64,000 nucleotides of DNA, taken from positions 62,001 through 126,000 of the forward strand of contig CATKHK010000061.1 in the NCBI GenBank assembly GCA_949751835.1, written 5' to 3'. A model generated the notes under the pieces. The model did not search any database and was not told where the DNA came from. It was given only the letters and a program-made list of their open reading frames with translations. Source of the stretch: Blepharisma japonicum (Eukaryota; Ciliophora; Heterotrichea; Heterotrichida; Blepharismidae). The position numbers and the translations under genes are program-made. This document shows, piece after piece, positions 24,421-35,899 of this stretch (positions within the stretch are counted from its first letter, which is position 1; each line of letters begins with the position of its first letter).

Positions 24421-25171
24421 ATTTCTTTAGATTTAAATAGTAAAAATAATTTTAAATCAGGATAATGAATCGAAAAAAAATAAAAAATAAATGAATTAAT
24501 AGAATTGGATTTAATATATCACCAGGATAGTTTATAGTTTCATAATTAGAAAAGATTAAAGTGAAGATATTAATGCTCCATGTATTAAATCTTATATACT
24601 CTTGATGGACTGCATTTTGAGTGTCTAATTAAGAATATGCTATCTGCACTGAATAGCTTAAAAACACCAATGGAAATTATAATGAAGGATTACGGAATTT
24701 TTCTAAAAATACCATATAATAGTAAATTTTGCTTGCATCATTTAGAATTTTTCAGTTCTTAAGTATGATTTTTAATAATATTTCAAACTTTTCAGATATT
24801 CTGCACAAAGATTCTTATTACCAAACTCTCTCATTTTCAACAAAATCTAAATTCGCTGGATTCATAGATAAAATTTTCTACAATCCCTGAATTCTTTTTT
24901 GTATAAAAACTTAAGACTTTTAATTGTTTACTCTATTATAAATGAGCATTCTTTTTCATCTATTTATTAATCCTCCCTAAATCTTAATTTCATAGATATT
25001 TTCATAAAATTGTGTTTTATGAGCAAAAAGATGCTGCCAAACTTATCATATCATATTTATATCCGCAGTGTTTTATTTAAATATGATTAAAATTGTTTAA
25101 AGCAGCCTGCATTTTTCTCTTTAGAAAATTTTTACGAAGAAGCGTCTAGAAGTGCTTTTTATTTATTATTT
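24421..25171. other. intergenic, AT-rich
   Basis: About 750 bp lie between the kelch-like relic and the pseudokinase start. The region is very AT-rich with short frames only. Nothing coding, no tRNA and no repeat were recognised; some could be further relic sequence. Confidence 0.4.
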
Positions 25172-26870
25172 ATGGGAAACTGCTGTCCACATAAGTAAGT
25201 GATATATTAGAAATCTAAAGTCAATAGCAACAATCCCAGTGAATTCATCTATTATAAACGAAATCCAGCCTAAAAAAATTATTACACAGCCAGTCAAAAA
25301 AAGTGTGAAATTTGTAAATCACTTCGGAAAAAATTCAGGATCAGAAGAAAGTCCATATGAAGATTGAAATAAAAACGCAAAGAATGCAAGAAAAGAGCCT
25401 AAATATTTAGAAATAAATACATATTCTTCTGGAGCCAATATATATGAAAGTGAAGAAAACCTTAGGCATGACTTATATAAAGATAGTGAGATGGCATCAG
25501 ATATGCAAACTGCTGCGATTGAAGATTTTATAAGATCTCGAAAAGGAACCACAATCATTCATTCTGCGATTGAAGATCCTCCAGAGGACACAAGTAAAGT
25601 CCAAAGAATCACAAGTATATCGCTGACTTATTCTGAATCAGAAAATTTTCAAAACCAATCAGATGTTTCTAAGAAAGATTCATTTGAGAAAGGTCTGAAT
25701 GATTCAAGAAGCAAAGAATTTCCTTCTTCATCATTTGGGTCAATAAAGATTTCTGAGCCTTCATCAATTGATGAAAAAATCAAGAAAAAAGAGGAGGATC
25801 CCAATCTTTCATATTCAAGCGAAAGTAGCAGCGATTTATCTCCTCCACCTCTTCACAGAAGTTTGGAACGGAATTCAGAATCCTCTGAAGAATTCGTCCC
25901 AAATTCAATTGAAACTGTTCTCGCAAACTTCAAACTATCAAGTATTAGTCCAGATAAAAATCAGAGCAAGCATCAAAAGCAGAATTCTTGTGAGTTGCCA
26001 ACTTACAAGAAAAAATTCGATAGTGAGAGCAGTTTCCCTGAAAATTCTGCTTCAAAGAGAAACACAGATTTTGTTGTCAATTTTGAAGACGGCTCAAAGC
26101 AAATCAATCAGTATAAGCTAACAAAGCGTCTTTCATCAGATTCATTTTATAAGACATATTTAGCAATTGATAAAGAATTTAACCAATTTATAGTGAAATG
26201 CTATGATAAAAAGCTTCTCCAAACAAAAAGTATGGGAAATGGGAAAAATGCTCTTGATAAAACTATTGAAGAAATCAATTTGGCTCGTCGACTTAACCAT
26301 ATATACATACAAAAATTAGTAGAAGTCATAGACTCAAAAATCAATGGAAAGCTCATTTTAGTACTAGAATTTGCATCAAATGACAAATTTAAGAGAAAAC
26401 TACCAATTATTGAAGCAAGAGCAAGGAGATATTATAGGCAACTTATAAGTGCTGTGGATTATCTTCATAATGAAGCATTTATAGCTCATTTAAATATAAT
26501 TCCTGAGTCTGTATTAGTTGATACTAATGAAAATATCAAATTAACTGATTTTAGCCTTGCACAGCCGATAATAAATGGTAATGACGACGCTTGCTGGATT
26601 CATAAGCATGACTTGCGAGCTCCAGAAATAAAATCAAGCCGACGAACTTTTAAAGGCCGAGCTGCTGATGTTTGAGGAACAGGACTTTGCTTATATTTTT
26701 GGGTTAATGAAAAATACCCAGAGAGACAGCATAAGTTTGATAATGATGAGCAAAATGATCTAACCGACTTGCTAAGCAAGCTTCTGGAGGAAGATCCAGA
26801 AAGAAGAATTTCAGTGAATTCAATAAAAACACACCCGTGATTAACTTGTAATGGACGCAATCCTTTGTAA
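25172..26870 (+). CDS. CaMKK-like pseudokinase, 560 aa
   Basis: ATG at 25172 gives MGNCCPH, a myristoylation/palmitoylation-type N-terminus. A 16-nt intron (25195-25210, GTAAGTGATATATTAG) splits codon 8; removal leaves 561 codons to TAA at 26868. TGA-coded Trp appears at YEDW, AADVW and THPW. Residues about 25-300 are Ser/Glu-rich and disordered. The kinase-like domain (about 305-545) retains the VAIK-type Lys (FIVKCYDKK) and the ALDK...EINLARRLNH stretch typical of CaMKK/LKB1-upstream kinases. The glycine loop is replaced by LSSDSF, the HRDxKPEN loop reads AHLNIIPES (Asp and Lys lost), and DFG reads DFS. It is thus probably catalytically dead, acting as a membrane-tethered scaffold or allosteric partner. 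The CaMKK relation is from memory of the family. Confidence 0.85.
25195..25210 (+). other. 16-nt intron in pseudokinase gene
   Basis: GTAAGTGATATATTAG, length 16; it splits a Lys codon (CAT AA|A). Removal joins the MGNCC leader to the long downstream frame, which otherwise has no ATG for 100 codons. Confidence 0.85.
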
Positions 26871-27012
26871 TAAATTAGCGCATTTGGTAAATTAAGATTT
26901 ATAAATCTTAATTTATTTAGAATTGCATTGATATGTTAATCATCAATTGTTAAATATAAAGCCAAATATCATTTTCATTATCTATGAAGTTACCATTTAA
27001 TAAATAAAATTA

Positions 27013-27993
27013 ATGGAATCTTTACCGCTATTTGATTTACAAACAAGGGAGCCTTTGAATTTTTCACTCCCTGAAGACACTTTTTGCTTATTGGTTTTTT
27101 TTGAAATTAAGCAGTTTCAGGCTATTAAAGAAATATATAAAGAAATAAAAGACAATTCCATGCTACAATTAGGAATTTTCTTAGGAGATTCCATAATAAA
27201 TGTAACTACCTGAGCAAAAAAAGAGTCAAAATTAATGAAAGTTTATTCAACATCTTCTATTTCAGAATGACAAAAATTCGGAGTTGTAAAAACACCTTGA
27301 ATTTTGGTATTGAAAAACATGGAAGTTGCATTATCAACATCAATGAATGAAATTCATAAGCCGTTTATGATAAATCTTAAAAAAAAATTAGGAATTGAGC
27401 CTGGAAGTCCTGGAAAATCTTCAACTCCTTTGTCTGATATTGGAGGATCCGTTATAAGCCCCGATTCATCTCCAAGTCGATTTGGAGAAGCAACTAAGCT
27501 TGCGCAACAAAAACCTACCTTAGAAACTCTGTGCTTGAGGCTTGAGGATATGGAAAAAGTATCTGCAAAAAACCAAGAGGATATATCGATTTTAAAAGAA
27601 AGTTTGGCAGAAAAAGATAAAATTTTAAAAGAAATTATAGAAAAGCTGTAAATTTCACTTAGAAACTCATTTCAAGGTACCGTTAAACTAAGAAAACCAC
27701 TGGTAAGATATGATATTAAAAAAATTACTGAAAGCAGCAATGATTGGAATAAGCAAGATAGCGCGTCTAACGCAAGCAGCGACTTATGCAAAGACCTATG
27801 AATCTATTCCATTGGAAGTGAGCAAGAAAGTCTCCCAGCTATTGCAAATCCTGAAACACTAAGAGCAGAGTATCGAAGAGATATCAAAAGTGTAAGTCCT
27901 GCAAGGAAAAGTTTGCAGATGAATAGAAGACAGCTCTCTCAAAGCACAAAAAATGATTCAAAGCCTTATTTGCAATATGGAAAAAGATATTAG
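27013..27993 (+). CDS. redoxin-fold-like protein with coiled coil, 321 aa
   Basis: The frame continues through three TGA-coded Trp (VTTW, SISEW, KTPW) and a 15-nt intron at 27648-27662 (GTAAATTTCACTTAG), to TAG at 27991; 322 codons. Residues 1-105 resemble a thioredoxin/peroxiredoxin-like fold: a strand DTFCLLVFFEI, a helix, then FGVVKTPWILVL, which has the shape of the cis-proline loop. The expected active-site CxxC is absent, so redox catalysis is unlikely. A coiled coil follows at about 175-215 (LRLEDMEKVSAKNQEDISIL). The last 110 residues are polar and basic. It may be a non-catalytic, structural member. Its stop is 29 bp from that of the convergent cyclin gene. Confidence 0.8.
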
Positions 27994-28022
27994 TTTGAAC
28001 CTATTATAAATTATAATCAACC

Positions 28023-28796
28023 TTAACTGTTCGCTATATCCAAAATCCCAGCTTTTGCAGCAGTTTCAACCCTTCTTGATACTATCTCTAAAGCTTCATT
28101 TAATTGTTGTTCATTGAACCCAAAATCTTTCCATCAATTATTTTGAATATTTTTCACCATTTCTCATCTAATCTTAAGCTCATTTATATTAGTTAAATCA
28201 CTGCTTTCATCACACCCAATGCCTATAAAAGATTGATGAGTTTTATAACATTCCTCAACTTTTAATTCTTTAATAGCAGTAATTGCAAGGTCTAAAACTG
28301 CTCCAACCATATCTGGATAAAATCCTAGATCAATTTCAGGAATCATGAAGCTAAATTAATCACACCTTTCATTTAATAAACTTCATGCAAGCTGAAGAGC
28401 TTGAGGAGGCAGTTTTAAGGCATATGCCAGGTTTATGAGTAAAATATAATGTTCTTGAGCCCGATATTTGTAAATTTCAAAGCGAATTGCTGAAAGTAAA
28501 GATTCTTCAGCTGCTACACCAAAATCGCGTTTGTCAAAGTAGGCATCAATATTATAGTGAATTGTATGTTCAATGTAATAGCAGACACAGTTTATTATAT
28601 CTCTGATTCTTGCTCCGCATTCACATAATTTTGTTCCGGCTATTAAGCTTCCATAAAATGAAATATTTAATGGTAAAGCTTTTCGTGCGTCTTTATAAAG
28701 TTGTAAAATAGAACTTATTGCATGCTGTTCTCTATGTTAAGATTACAAATTTAGGCTAAGACATGCTTTTCTTACTACTATCAACTCTTCCTCCAT
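28023..28796 (-). CDS. cyclin-like protein of transcription-cyclin type, 247 aa
   Basis: Start ATG at 28796; two 15-nt introns at 28732-28746 (GTAATCTTAACATAG) and 28351-28365 (GTGTGATTAATTTAG, unusual donor GTGTG) give 248 codons ending TAA at 28023. TGA-coded Trp appears at QLAW, IRW and NNW. Cyclin-box helices can be followed: FYGSLIAGTKLCECGARIRDI (helix 3 and following), ESLLSAIRFEIYKYRAQEH (helix 4-5), then second-fold segments LPPQALQLAWSLLNE and YPDMVGAVLDLAITAIKEL. The order fits L/T/Q-type cyclins, which pair with transcription- or splicing-related CDKs; a specific subtype is not safe. This is the second cyclin of the window. Confidence 0.75.
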
Positions 28797-29115
28797 ATTA
28801 AATCTAATTATTTAATATCCAATTTTAATGCATATGATGATTGAAAAATGTATTTTTATATCTGTATGGCGTTCTGTTCTCATTATAGACAAATTTTATG
28901 ACATTATGGCCCTAGGAATTTTAATTTTAGGCTCATCCGTGAAAATAATTTTTAAGTATATATTATTAGCTGCACTAGTTTTCGAAGATTTGCATAATTA
29001 AAAAAGCCTTATCTTAAGGGTGTTCTTCCTTACAATCATCAATATTTATATCTGAAAAATTTTCCTTATTAAAAAATATAATATTTATATTAAAAATCAT
29101 AAATTCAAAATTTCA
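28797..29115. other. intergenic region between divergent genes
   Basis: About 320 bp of AT-rich sequence lie between the start codons of the cyclin-like gene (minus) and the coiled-coil gene (plus). Promoters are expected by position; nothing specific is recognised. Confidence 0.45.
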
Positions 29116-30642
29116 ATGAGCGTAATAATGAAACACAATGACATTTATGAATACTTCAACAATAGATTTCAAGCTTTAAATTCTCCTGATCTACTAGATG
29201 TAATCAAAACATAGCTGATTAAAGAGAAAATAGAGGCTTCGCTTGTGAAAACAAAAGAAAAGTTTCTTAATAAACAAAATACTTTTCCACAAAAATGTGA
29301 TAATATCAGCCTTATTATCCAGCAAACATTGCAATCTGTTGATAGAACTATTGAAGCTTCTTCAAAGAAACGAATCAGCATATCACCAATAAAAGAATCT
29401 TGTACAAATGGATGAAAAACCTCAAAACCTCCAAGTGATTTCGTTAGCTCAAGCCAGAAGATCTCACTTAACACAGACAAAGAAATTAAAAGAAGAAGAA
29501 AAGAATTCAAAGATTTACTTAAAAAAATAAATAAAGATAAAGAAGAAAGAAGAATTTTGACGGAAAAAGAAGAAGCCAAGCATCAATTGAAAATTAGTGA
29601 AGAAATCGAGCAAATGAAAAGGTCTAAAACTGAGCATGACAATTTAATAAGATTTACTAAGCAACAACAGCTAGAAGAATTACACTTAAAAAGCCAGCAG
29701 CGAAAAGAATCAATGCGTTTGCAGATGGAACTTTTAAAAGAAAGAACCCCAAGTCATGAAAGGCCGAGATTTGTAATTATGCAAGAAAAATTCAGGCATG
29801 AGTTTGAAATGCCTGAGCTAGAAAAACGTAAATTAATTTTAGCTAAAAAAAGATTTCAAAATCAGCCAATAAATCAAGAAGATTTTAAAGAGCACTTAAA
29901 GAAGTATAAAGAGTATATAAAAGATTCTCAAGAAAGAAGAGCTCGAAAACTAAAGGCAAAATCTTTAGAAAGAAACCTTAATTCTTATTCAAGCGTAAGA
30001 TCCCTTAAACATTTTGAAGATAAACCTGAGGGTTATATACAAAAAGAATTTTTCGAAAGACAGTGCAAAATGAAAAAGCAAAAAAAATATGGCGAAATGG
30101 TTAAAGAATTTTTTGCACCTAAACTTACAGAAAAGATTCGGTCAGAATCAAGCTTAAATATAAGAGATAATCAATTTGCAACGCCTATAAGAATCAAAAA
30201 ACGACAAAATATTAGAACTGCGACTGAAGTAAGTTCGGTAAGCATAAGTCCAATCCCGTCTCCATTCACAGAACGAATTAAAAAAATCAAACCGAAATTA
30301 AAAATAAAAAGCCAAGAAAGTATTACCCCCAAAATAAAAGAAACACATAATTATCTATCTGAACAACGCAAAAAAAGAGAAGAATTTTCCACACTAAAAA
30401 ACTCTTTTGAGTATGAACACATTGATTGAGATAGCATTGGGCTTGCAAAGGGACTAAGGCAAGACAGAGCAAAACTCATAAGAGAAATGGCACAAGATCT
30501 TGAAAGAGAAGTGAGACGACAAGAAATAATATCAAAATCTATATCTCCTATGAGTGATAAAAGCTTGAAAATAGAAGAATATATGAACCACCTTCTGATC
30601 CAATCTGTCAAAGCTAAAATGAAATTAGTAAGAAATAGCTAA
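29116..30642 (+). CDS. charged coiled-coil protein, 503 aa
   Basis: ATG at 29116 (a second in-frame ATG lies at 29128). The 15-nt intron 29200-29214 (GTAATCAAAACATAG) holds an in-frame TAG and is removed; TGA-coded Trp at TNGW and EHIDW. The protein is rich in Lys, Glu and Arg, with long heptad-like helices at about 135-240 (RRILTEKEEAKHQLKISEEI) and about 260-350. No catalytic motif, signal peptide or membrane segment is seen. The basic tail near 350-400 contains SPIPSPF-type phosphorylation-like sites. A cytoskeletal or centrosome/basal-body role would fit but is not shown. Its stop is 18 bp from that of the convergent polo-like kinase gene. Confidence 0.82.
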
Positions 30643-30660
30643 TTTTGTGTTAAATTTTAT

Positions 30661-32379
30661 TTATTCGTTTTCTAACGGTCTCCCATTATTCATATGATTT
30701 AAAATATCTTTTGTATACTTTATTCTTTTGCACAGATCAAGATCGCCACTTTCGTAAGCTTGACCTAGTGGCATTGATTGTTTAGCACCTGATTTATTTA
30801 CAAAAATAATGGTTTTTGTCGATATAATTAGTTCAGAATGGTCTTGAAAAACAACTTGCACAACTTTATTCGACATCCTAAATAGAATGGCCCTTTTTGT
30901 CCTCATTCATTTCTTTACATATGGAGCTTCGTCAGACTGAAAATATTCAGGATTTTCTTTATCGGTATCTAAGTAGCCTTTGAAATGGTGCAAAAGGGTA
31001 ACTTTTTTATGAAGAGACTGAGGATAATCAATTAAAGTATGTCAGTTCATGATGTCTTTTTTTTCTTCATCTCTATAAATATACCGAAATGAGTCTGAAA
31101 CAGGGTCTAAAACGATTTTTGTAGCATCATTAAAGTAGACTCCAATTGCCCCAGTTGATAAGGTGTAGCCTAGACCATATTTGCTGCTGTAATCCACCCA
31201 CCTATTTATGAAAGGAGTTTTGATTTCTCCATTGAGAGCAGATAGGCTTGGAGTTTTGTGCGTAGAAGATGGAGTTCTTTGAGTGTTTGACGCATTTCTG
31301 TATGAGCTTAAAGCGTGAGTGTTTGATGCATTTCTACATGCGCTGAAAGCGTTCCTTTCATGCATAATTGGGACTGTATCAGAGCTTATTTTCCGAAATA
31401 TTAATTTAGCCTTAGGCATGTATTGGCTTAGAAAGGACTCTGAAGGAGGGATTGCAAGAGTGCTTGGAGGTAAAAATTTAGGTATTTCAAAACCCATATT
31501 GAAAAAGGCATGTTTATACATATCTTGTATGGATAGTCTTGACTCTGGATCAGCTTGCAATATTTTTTCTATTAGATCTTTGGCTTGGTTCGATATTTGC
31601 ACGTGCTCTGGAAATGAATATGAGCAATTTCTAATTTTTTTGTAAGTAGTTTTTACATCATTTGTTTCAAATGGAGGCTTTCCTATTAATAAAGTATATA
31701 AAATCACCCCAAATGACCAAATATCAACTTCATAAGAATGGCCTTCTCGGCTTTCTAAAATTTCTGGAGCGATATAATTTGGTGTTCCACAGACAGTCTT
31801 TCTTTTTTGTCCTTCAAATTCTAGCTTTGAAGCCAATCCGAAATCCCCCAGCTTTATTTCCAATTTTTCATTTAAAAACATATTTCCCAGCTTCAGATCT
31901 CTATGAATAACTCTATGATTATGCAAATATTCTACTGCTGACAGCGTTTGAACCATATAAACCATCGCTTCAAGCTCAGTAAGTCTTTTTCTTCTTCTTA
32001 AAAGTTCATTTAATGTTTGATTTATACAAATTTCAAGCAAAATATAAACATTTTCATGATCCTCAAAAAAATGCTCAAATCCAACGATGTTTGGATGCTT
32101 TAAACTTTTGTGTATTTTTATTTCTGACATCAATTTTTGCCTTGTCCTTGACTTGGTAAGGTTTGACTTGGGAATTACCTTTGCTGCGTAGTTCTTTTTA
32201 GATTCTAAATCTTGGAGTTCATACACACGAGCAAATCCACCTTTTCCTAAAAATCGGCCCTTACTGTAGCGTTTTATAGATACACTACCTCTAGGGCTGA
32301 TTACTTTTTCTTCAATTACTCCTTCAAATATTGCAGCTTCTTGTAAGCTGGCGGCTGAAGATCTAGATGTTAGTGACAT
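30661..32379 (-). CDS. PLK: polo-like kinase, 572 aa
   Basis: A Ser/Thr kinase of the polo family, controlling mitotic and basal-body events. The kinase domain occupies about residues 37-291: FLGKGGFARVYEL, NYAAKVIPK, VIHRDLKLGNMFLN, KLGDFGLAS and CGTPNYIAPEI. The link after it is Ser/Asn/Thr-rich with a repeated RNASNT unit (SACRNASNTHALSSYRNASNT). Two polo boxes follow: INRWVDYSSKYGLGYTLS (about 393 on) and VKKWMRTKRAILFRMSNK (about 490 on). TGA codes Trp at IMNW and VKKW. It is typical in length and domain order, so it should be active and phosphopeptide-directed. No intron; the TAA stop is 18 bp from the convergent gene. Confidence 0.95.
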
Positions 32380-33273
32380 TGTTTATGAATATTAAACTTT
32401 TAACGGAAAAGTTATAACAGTTGTCTTTAAGAGAATTTAAAAATGGATAGTAGAGATATTTGAGGTGTGGGAAGCAGTGAGATGTTAAAGTTTAATTGCA
32501 TTTTTTAATGAAAAAAATAATAAAACTAAAAGAGGTAACTTAATATTGCATAGAATTTTAACTATTCACAATTTAAGGATTATTCCAATTAGATTTAGGA
32601 TATATGCACGAATCAAAAGTTAAATTTCAAAATTTTAATATTTTATATCGATTTCATTCTTTCTTTGTTGTGCTAAGAGTTGAGAGCACTTTCAGCCAGA
32701 AGAAGATAATGCTCAATGGCTGGAGCAAAAGTTTGAGTGTGAAAATATGATGCTATATTATTCTATATCATTCAAATCAGACACAGCATAGCATTCGTAT
32801 AGATATTTCAGATTAGGAGTGCTCTTGTTGGCTTTTATTTGTTGCCAATGTGGAGCTCTATTTCTCCAGGTGATGAGGGCAACCTATAGTGTTTTTGAAT
32901 TAAAGATTTTGGAGATTTATCATCAACCATACCAGCTTTAATAGTATAGAAACTGTTATCAATTGTAGTAGCTTGTACATTCCAATCAACAATATTATAA
33001 TTGACAGATTTAATTGAGTTATTTTATAATCATCTATATACACAATCTATTAAAAACAACACAGGCATTATTATAGCTTCTAATAATTCAAATATATCTC
33101 TAATATAGTTATTTGAATTAATCAATATTAATGATTGAAATAATTTTTAGAATAAATACCACTTTCTGCAAAAAAATCAGCTCATTCGATCTCTTATACA
33201 TAACTTGATTTTTCAAGATCATTGGATTGGACCTTCATCCCAACTCAATAAGTATCATTAAGGAATTTTAAAA
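32380..33273. other. intergenic, AT-rich, with a possible ORF relic
   Basis: About 890 bp lie between the divergent polo kinase and MTHFD genes. On the minus strand from about 33023 to 32849 there is an open stretch of some 60 codons (VDWNVQATTIDNSFYTIKAG), ending in TAA and without a family I recognise. It may be decayed coding sequence. The rest shows no feature. Confidence 0.4.
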
Positions 33274-34182
33274 ATGATGATTGAAGATGAGGTACCAAAT
33301 GAGCGTGTCATTATGGATGGGGTTCAAATCGCTAAAGACATCACAGAAGGGCTTAAAACTGAAATCGAACGGCTACAAAATCGATTTTCTACAACTTCAA
33401 AACCAAAGCTACTATGTATAAACGTTGGAAATCGAATTGAGAGCCTTACTTATATTTCAAACAAACAAAAAGCTTGTGAAAAAATTGGCGCATTACTAGA
33501 AGTCATTAATTTCGAAGAAACAGTGACATATGAGCAAATAGCTCAAACTATTGAACAAGCTAATAAGGATGATTCTATAAATGGAATTTTGATACAGTTG
33601 CCACTGCCTAAAAGTTTGGATGAATGCTCTATAATTGATCTTATATCTGAGGCAAAAGATATAGACGGATTAACAAGTATAAATATAGGAAGACTAGCAA
33701 CCAAAGGCAGAAGTACAACATTTTACCCTTGTGCATCTTTAGCAGCAGTTCTACTTTTGAAGCATTATGGAATAGAAATAAGTGGAAAGCATGCAGTTGT
33801 TATAGGAAGAAGCAATTTGATAGGGATTCCTTTACTTATGATGCTGCAGAAAGAAAATGCAACAGTAACTCTTTGCCATACTTATACTCATAACTTGAGA
33901 GAATTTACAAGAAATGCAGATATTATTGCAGTTGCTGTCGGAAAGCCAGGATTTCTCAAAGAAGATATGGTAAAAGAAGGCTGCACTGTAATAGACTTCG
34001 GAATAAATGTAGTGCCAGATAACAGTGAAAAAGGATTTCATTTGACTGGAGATGTTGACTATAATTCAGTAAGCCAAACAGCTAACTATGTTTCTCCAGT
34101 TCCTGGAGGAGTCGGCCCAATGACAATTGCTATACTTTTGAGTAATTTAGTCTTAAGCTGAAAACAGACCATAAGGTTATAA
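33274..34182 (+). CDS. folD: bifunctional methylenetetrahydrofolate dehydrogenase/cyclohydrolase, 302 aa
   Basis: It interconverts 5,10-methylene- and 10-formyl-tetrahydrofolate with NAD(P), feeding purine, thymidylate and formyl-Met metabolism. Seen: Y60 and K64 in YISNKQKACEKIG (catalytic Lys), QLPLP at 108-112, the folate-site D131 in KDIDGLT, the Rossmann strand HAVVIGRSNLIGIP, and PVPGGVGPMT near the C-terminus. The last codons continue through a TGA Trp (SWKQTIRL) to TAA at 34180, beyond the shorter frame a standard code would give. Length matches FolD/MTHFD2-type single-module enzymes without the synthetase domain. No targeting peptide is evident. The next gene begins only 14 bp after the stop. 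Confidence 0.96.
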
Positions 34183-34196
34183 TTAGCTAAAATATT

Positions 34197-35111
34197 ATGT
34201 CTTTATCGCAAAGAAGTTTTAGAGATAGTCCTTTTGCTAGCCAGTACAATTATTTGACTCACAGTATTAATAACACTTTAAGCAAAAGCAGAAAAATCTT
34301 AGATGAAAGTAAAAAACTAACTCAGCTTCACCATCAAAGAAAACTTTTTCTCAATGGCCACAATTCTCTATTTCCTGAACATACTAACAGAATAGGAGAA
34401 GGACCATTATTTAAAACTTTTGATTCTACTATCGATGATCCACCATCTTCCAAAAGAGAAAAATATAGCAATATAAATATCCAAGACAACTATCAGAGCT
34501 ATGACAATCAAACTTTCTCTACTCTTGGCGAGTCTCCAAGCCTATCAGATTCTCGGTCTCTACAAAGGATGGTTGCAGAACTTAGACAAGAAAATTTAAA
34601 TTTAAAGCGAGAACTTCAATACTCGCAAAATATTTCTGAAGATTTTGAAAAATTAAAAGACCTTTATAATAAGCTTTATGACTCAAAAAACCAAATTGAA
34701 CAAAAATTCGAAGAAGGGTTAATGTCTAGTAGAAGTGCAGGGAATTTGGAAGAGAAATATAAAGAAATTGAAGAAAAATATTTATATGAAATGAGGGTAA
34801 ACGAAAGACTGAGAGATGAAATTAGAGATATAAATCAAAAAGAGAATGGGGAGATTAAGGCAGAAGATTGCTTGAAGAAAATTAATACAGTTGAAGATAA
34901 GTTGAGGGAGAGCTTCAAAAGTTGTGAAGATTTGAAGGAAAAAATAGGGGTTTGCAATAAAGCATGCTTGAGGCCGAAGAGGAAAACTTCAAAAAAATCA
35001 AAATCTCTTTTAAAGCCAAGCACGAAAAAAGTGAGCATAAAAACAGGAGGAAAAGTGGCAAAACCTTCTAGGCTTATAAAAACCGTCAAAAGAAAAACAA
35101 ATGCAAAATAA
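34197..35111 (+). CDS. coiled-coil protein with basic tail, 304 aa
   Basis: ATG at 34197; stop TAA at 35109; no intron or TGA. Residues 1-120 are Ser/Asn-rich and polar with scattered phosphorylatable sites. Residues about 120-260 are helical with heptads (RMVAELRQENLNLKRELQYS, LYNKLYDSKNQIEQKFEEGL). The C-terminal 45 residues are Lys-rich (RKTSKKSKSLLKPSTKKV), suggesting binding to nucleic acid or microtubules. No known family is recognised. It is co-oriented with and only 14 bp downstream of the MTHFD gene. Confidence 0.75.
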   Translation: MSLSQRSFRDSPFASQYNYLTHSINNTLSKSRKILDESKKLTQLHHQRKLFLNGHNSLFPEHTNRIGEGPLFKTFDSTIDDPPSSKREKYSNINIQDNYQSYDNQTFSTLGESPSLSDSRSLQRMVAELRQENLNLKRELQYSQNISEDFEKLKDLYNKLYDSKNQIEQKFEEGLMSSRSAGNLEEKYKEIEEKYLYEMRVNERLRDEIRDINQKENGEIKAEDCLKKINTVEDKLRESFKSCEDLKEKIGVCNKACLRPKRKTSKKSKSLLKPSTKKVSIKTGGKVAKPSRLIKTVKRKTNAK

Positions 35112-35899
35112 GGCAATATTTATTTAATTTTTGGGAGGAGGTTAATATAAATAGTTTGAATGAGTAAATATATATATTACTATTTATTAAAGATGCTGAT
35201 CACATAAGATATTGTTATAATTTTAAAGGCTAAAATTTGGCTGGAAAATCTGGATTTCGATTTGATATGATGTTGCATCATTAAAATATATTCAAATATT
35301 AGCGCTTAATGAGAATCTCTATTCAGTTTAAATTATCACCAGTTTAGCTTACTGCTTAAGTGGATGAACTTCTATATTTTAAGCTGTAAATTAAAAATAC
35401 TAGCAATAGGTGCTTACTTAGATTTAACTTAATGAAATCTGTAATAATTGTGTTGCATTTCTGGGCTCGTAATGTAAGGCAATTTTTTATCTAAATGGCT
35501 CTATTTTAAATAAAAAAATATAGCATGACAGCATTGATAATCATATAATGTTTTAGCTTAATGAAACTTCTAAATAAATTATATTTGAGCCCTAATATTT
35601 TTACTTCCCTGTAAAATTAATCCTAAATAATTAGCAGCATCTTAATAAATAAGTTATTATTCCAACAAATCAATTTATACCCAAATAAATGGGTTTTATT
35701 GCTCATTATTTATTTCTGATATATAAGCACCAATATCAAATTCTAAACCATTTCTCCTAAATCTTTCTTGAGCAAAACATTAGACCCACTATTTTTTATT
35801 AATTTTGCTTACGTTATTTTTATTATCAAGAGTTAAATCAACTTTTAGGCCGAAGTTTTTTCAGTCTAAACTTTAATAATTGCAACATGTATCAATAAT
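35112..35899. other. intergenic, AT-rich
   Basis: About 790 bp lie upstream of the ubiquitin-protease gene. It is highly AT-rich with only short frames; no coding, RNA or repeat feature is recognised. Confidence 0.45.
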
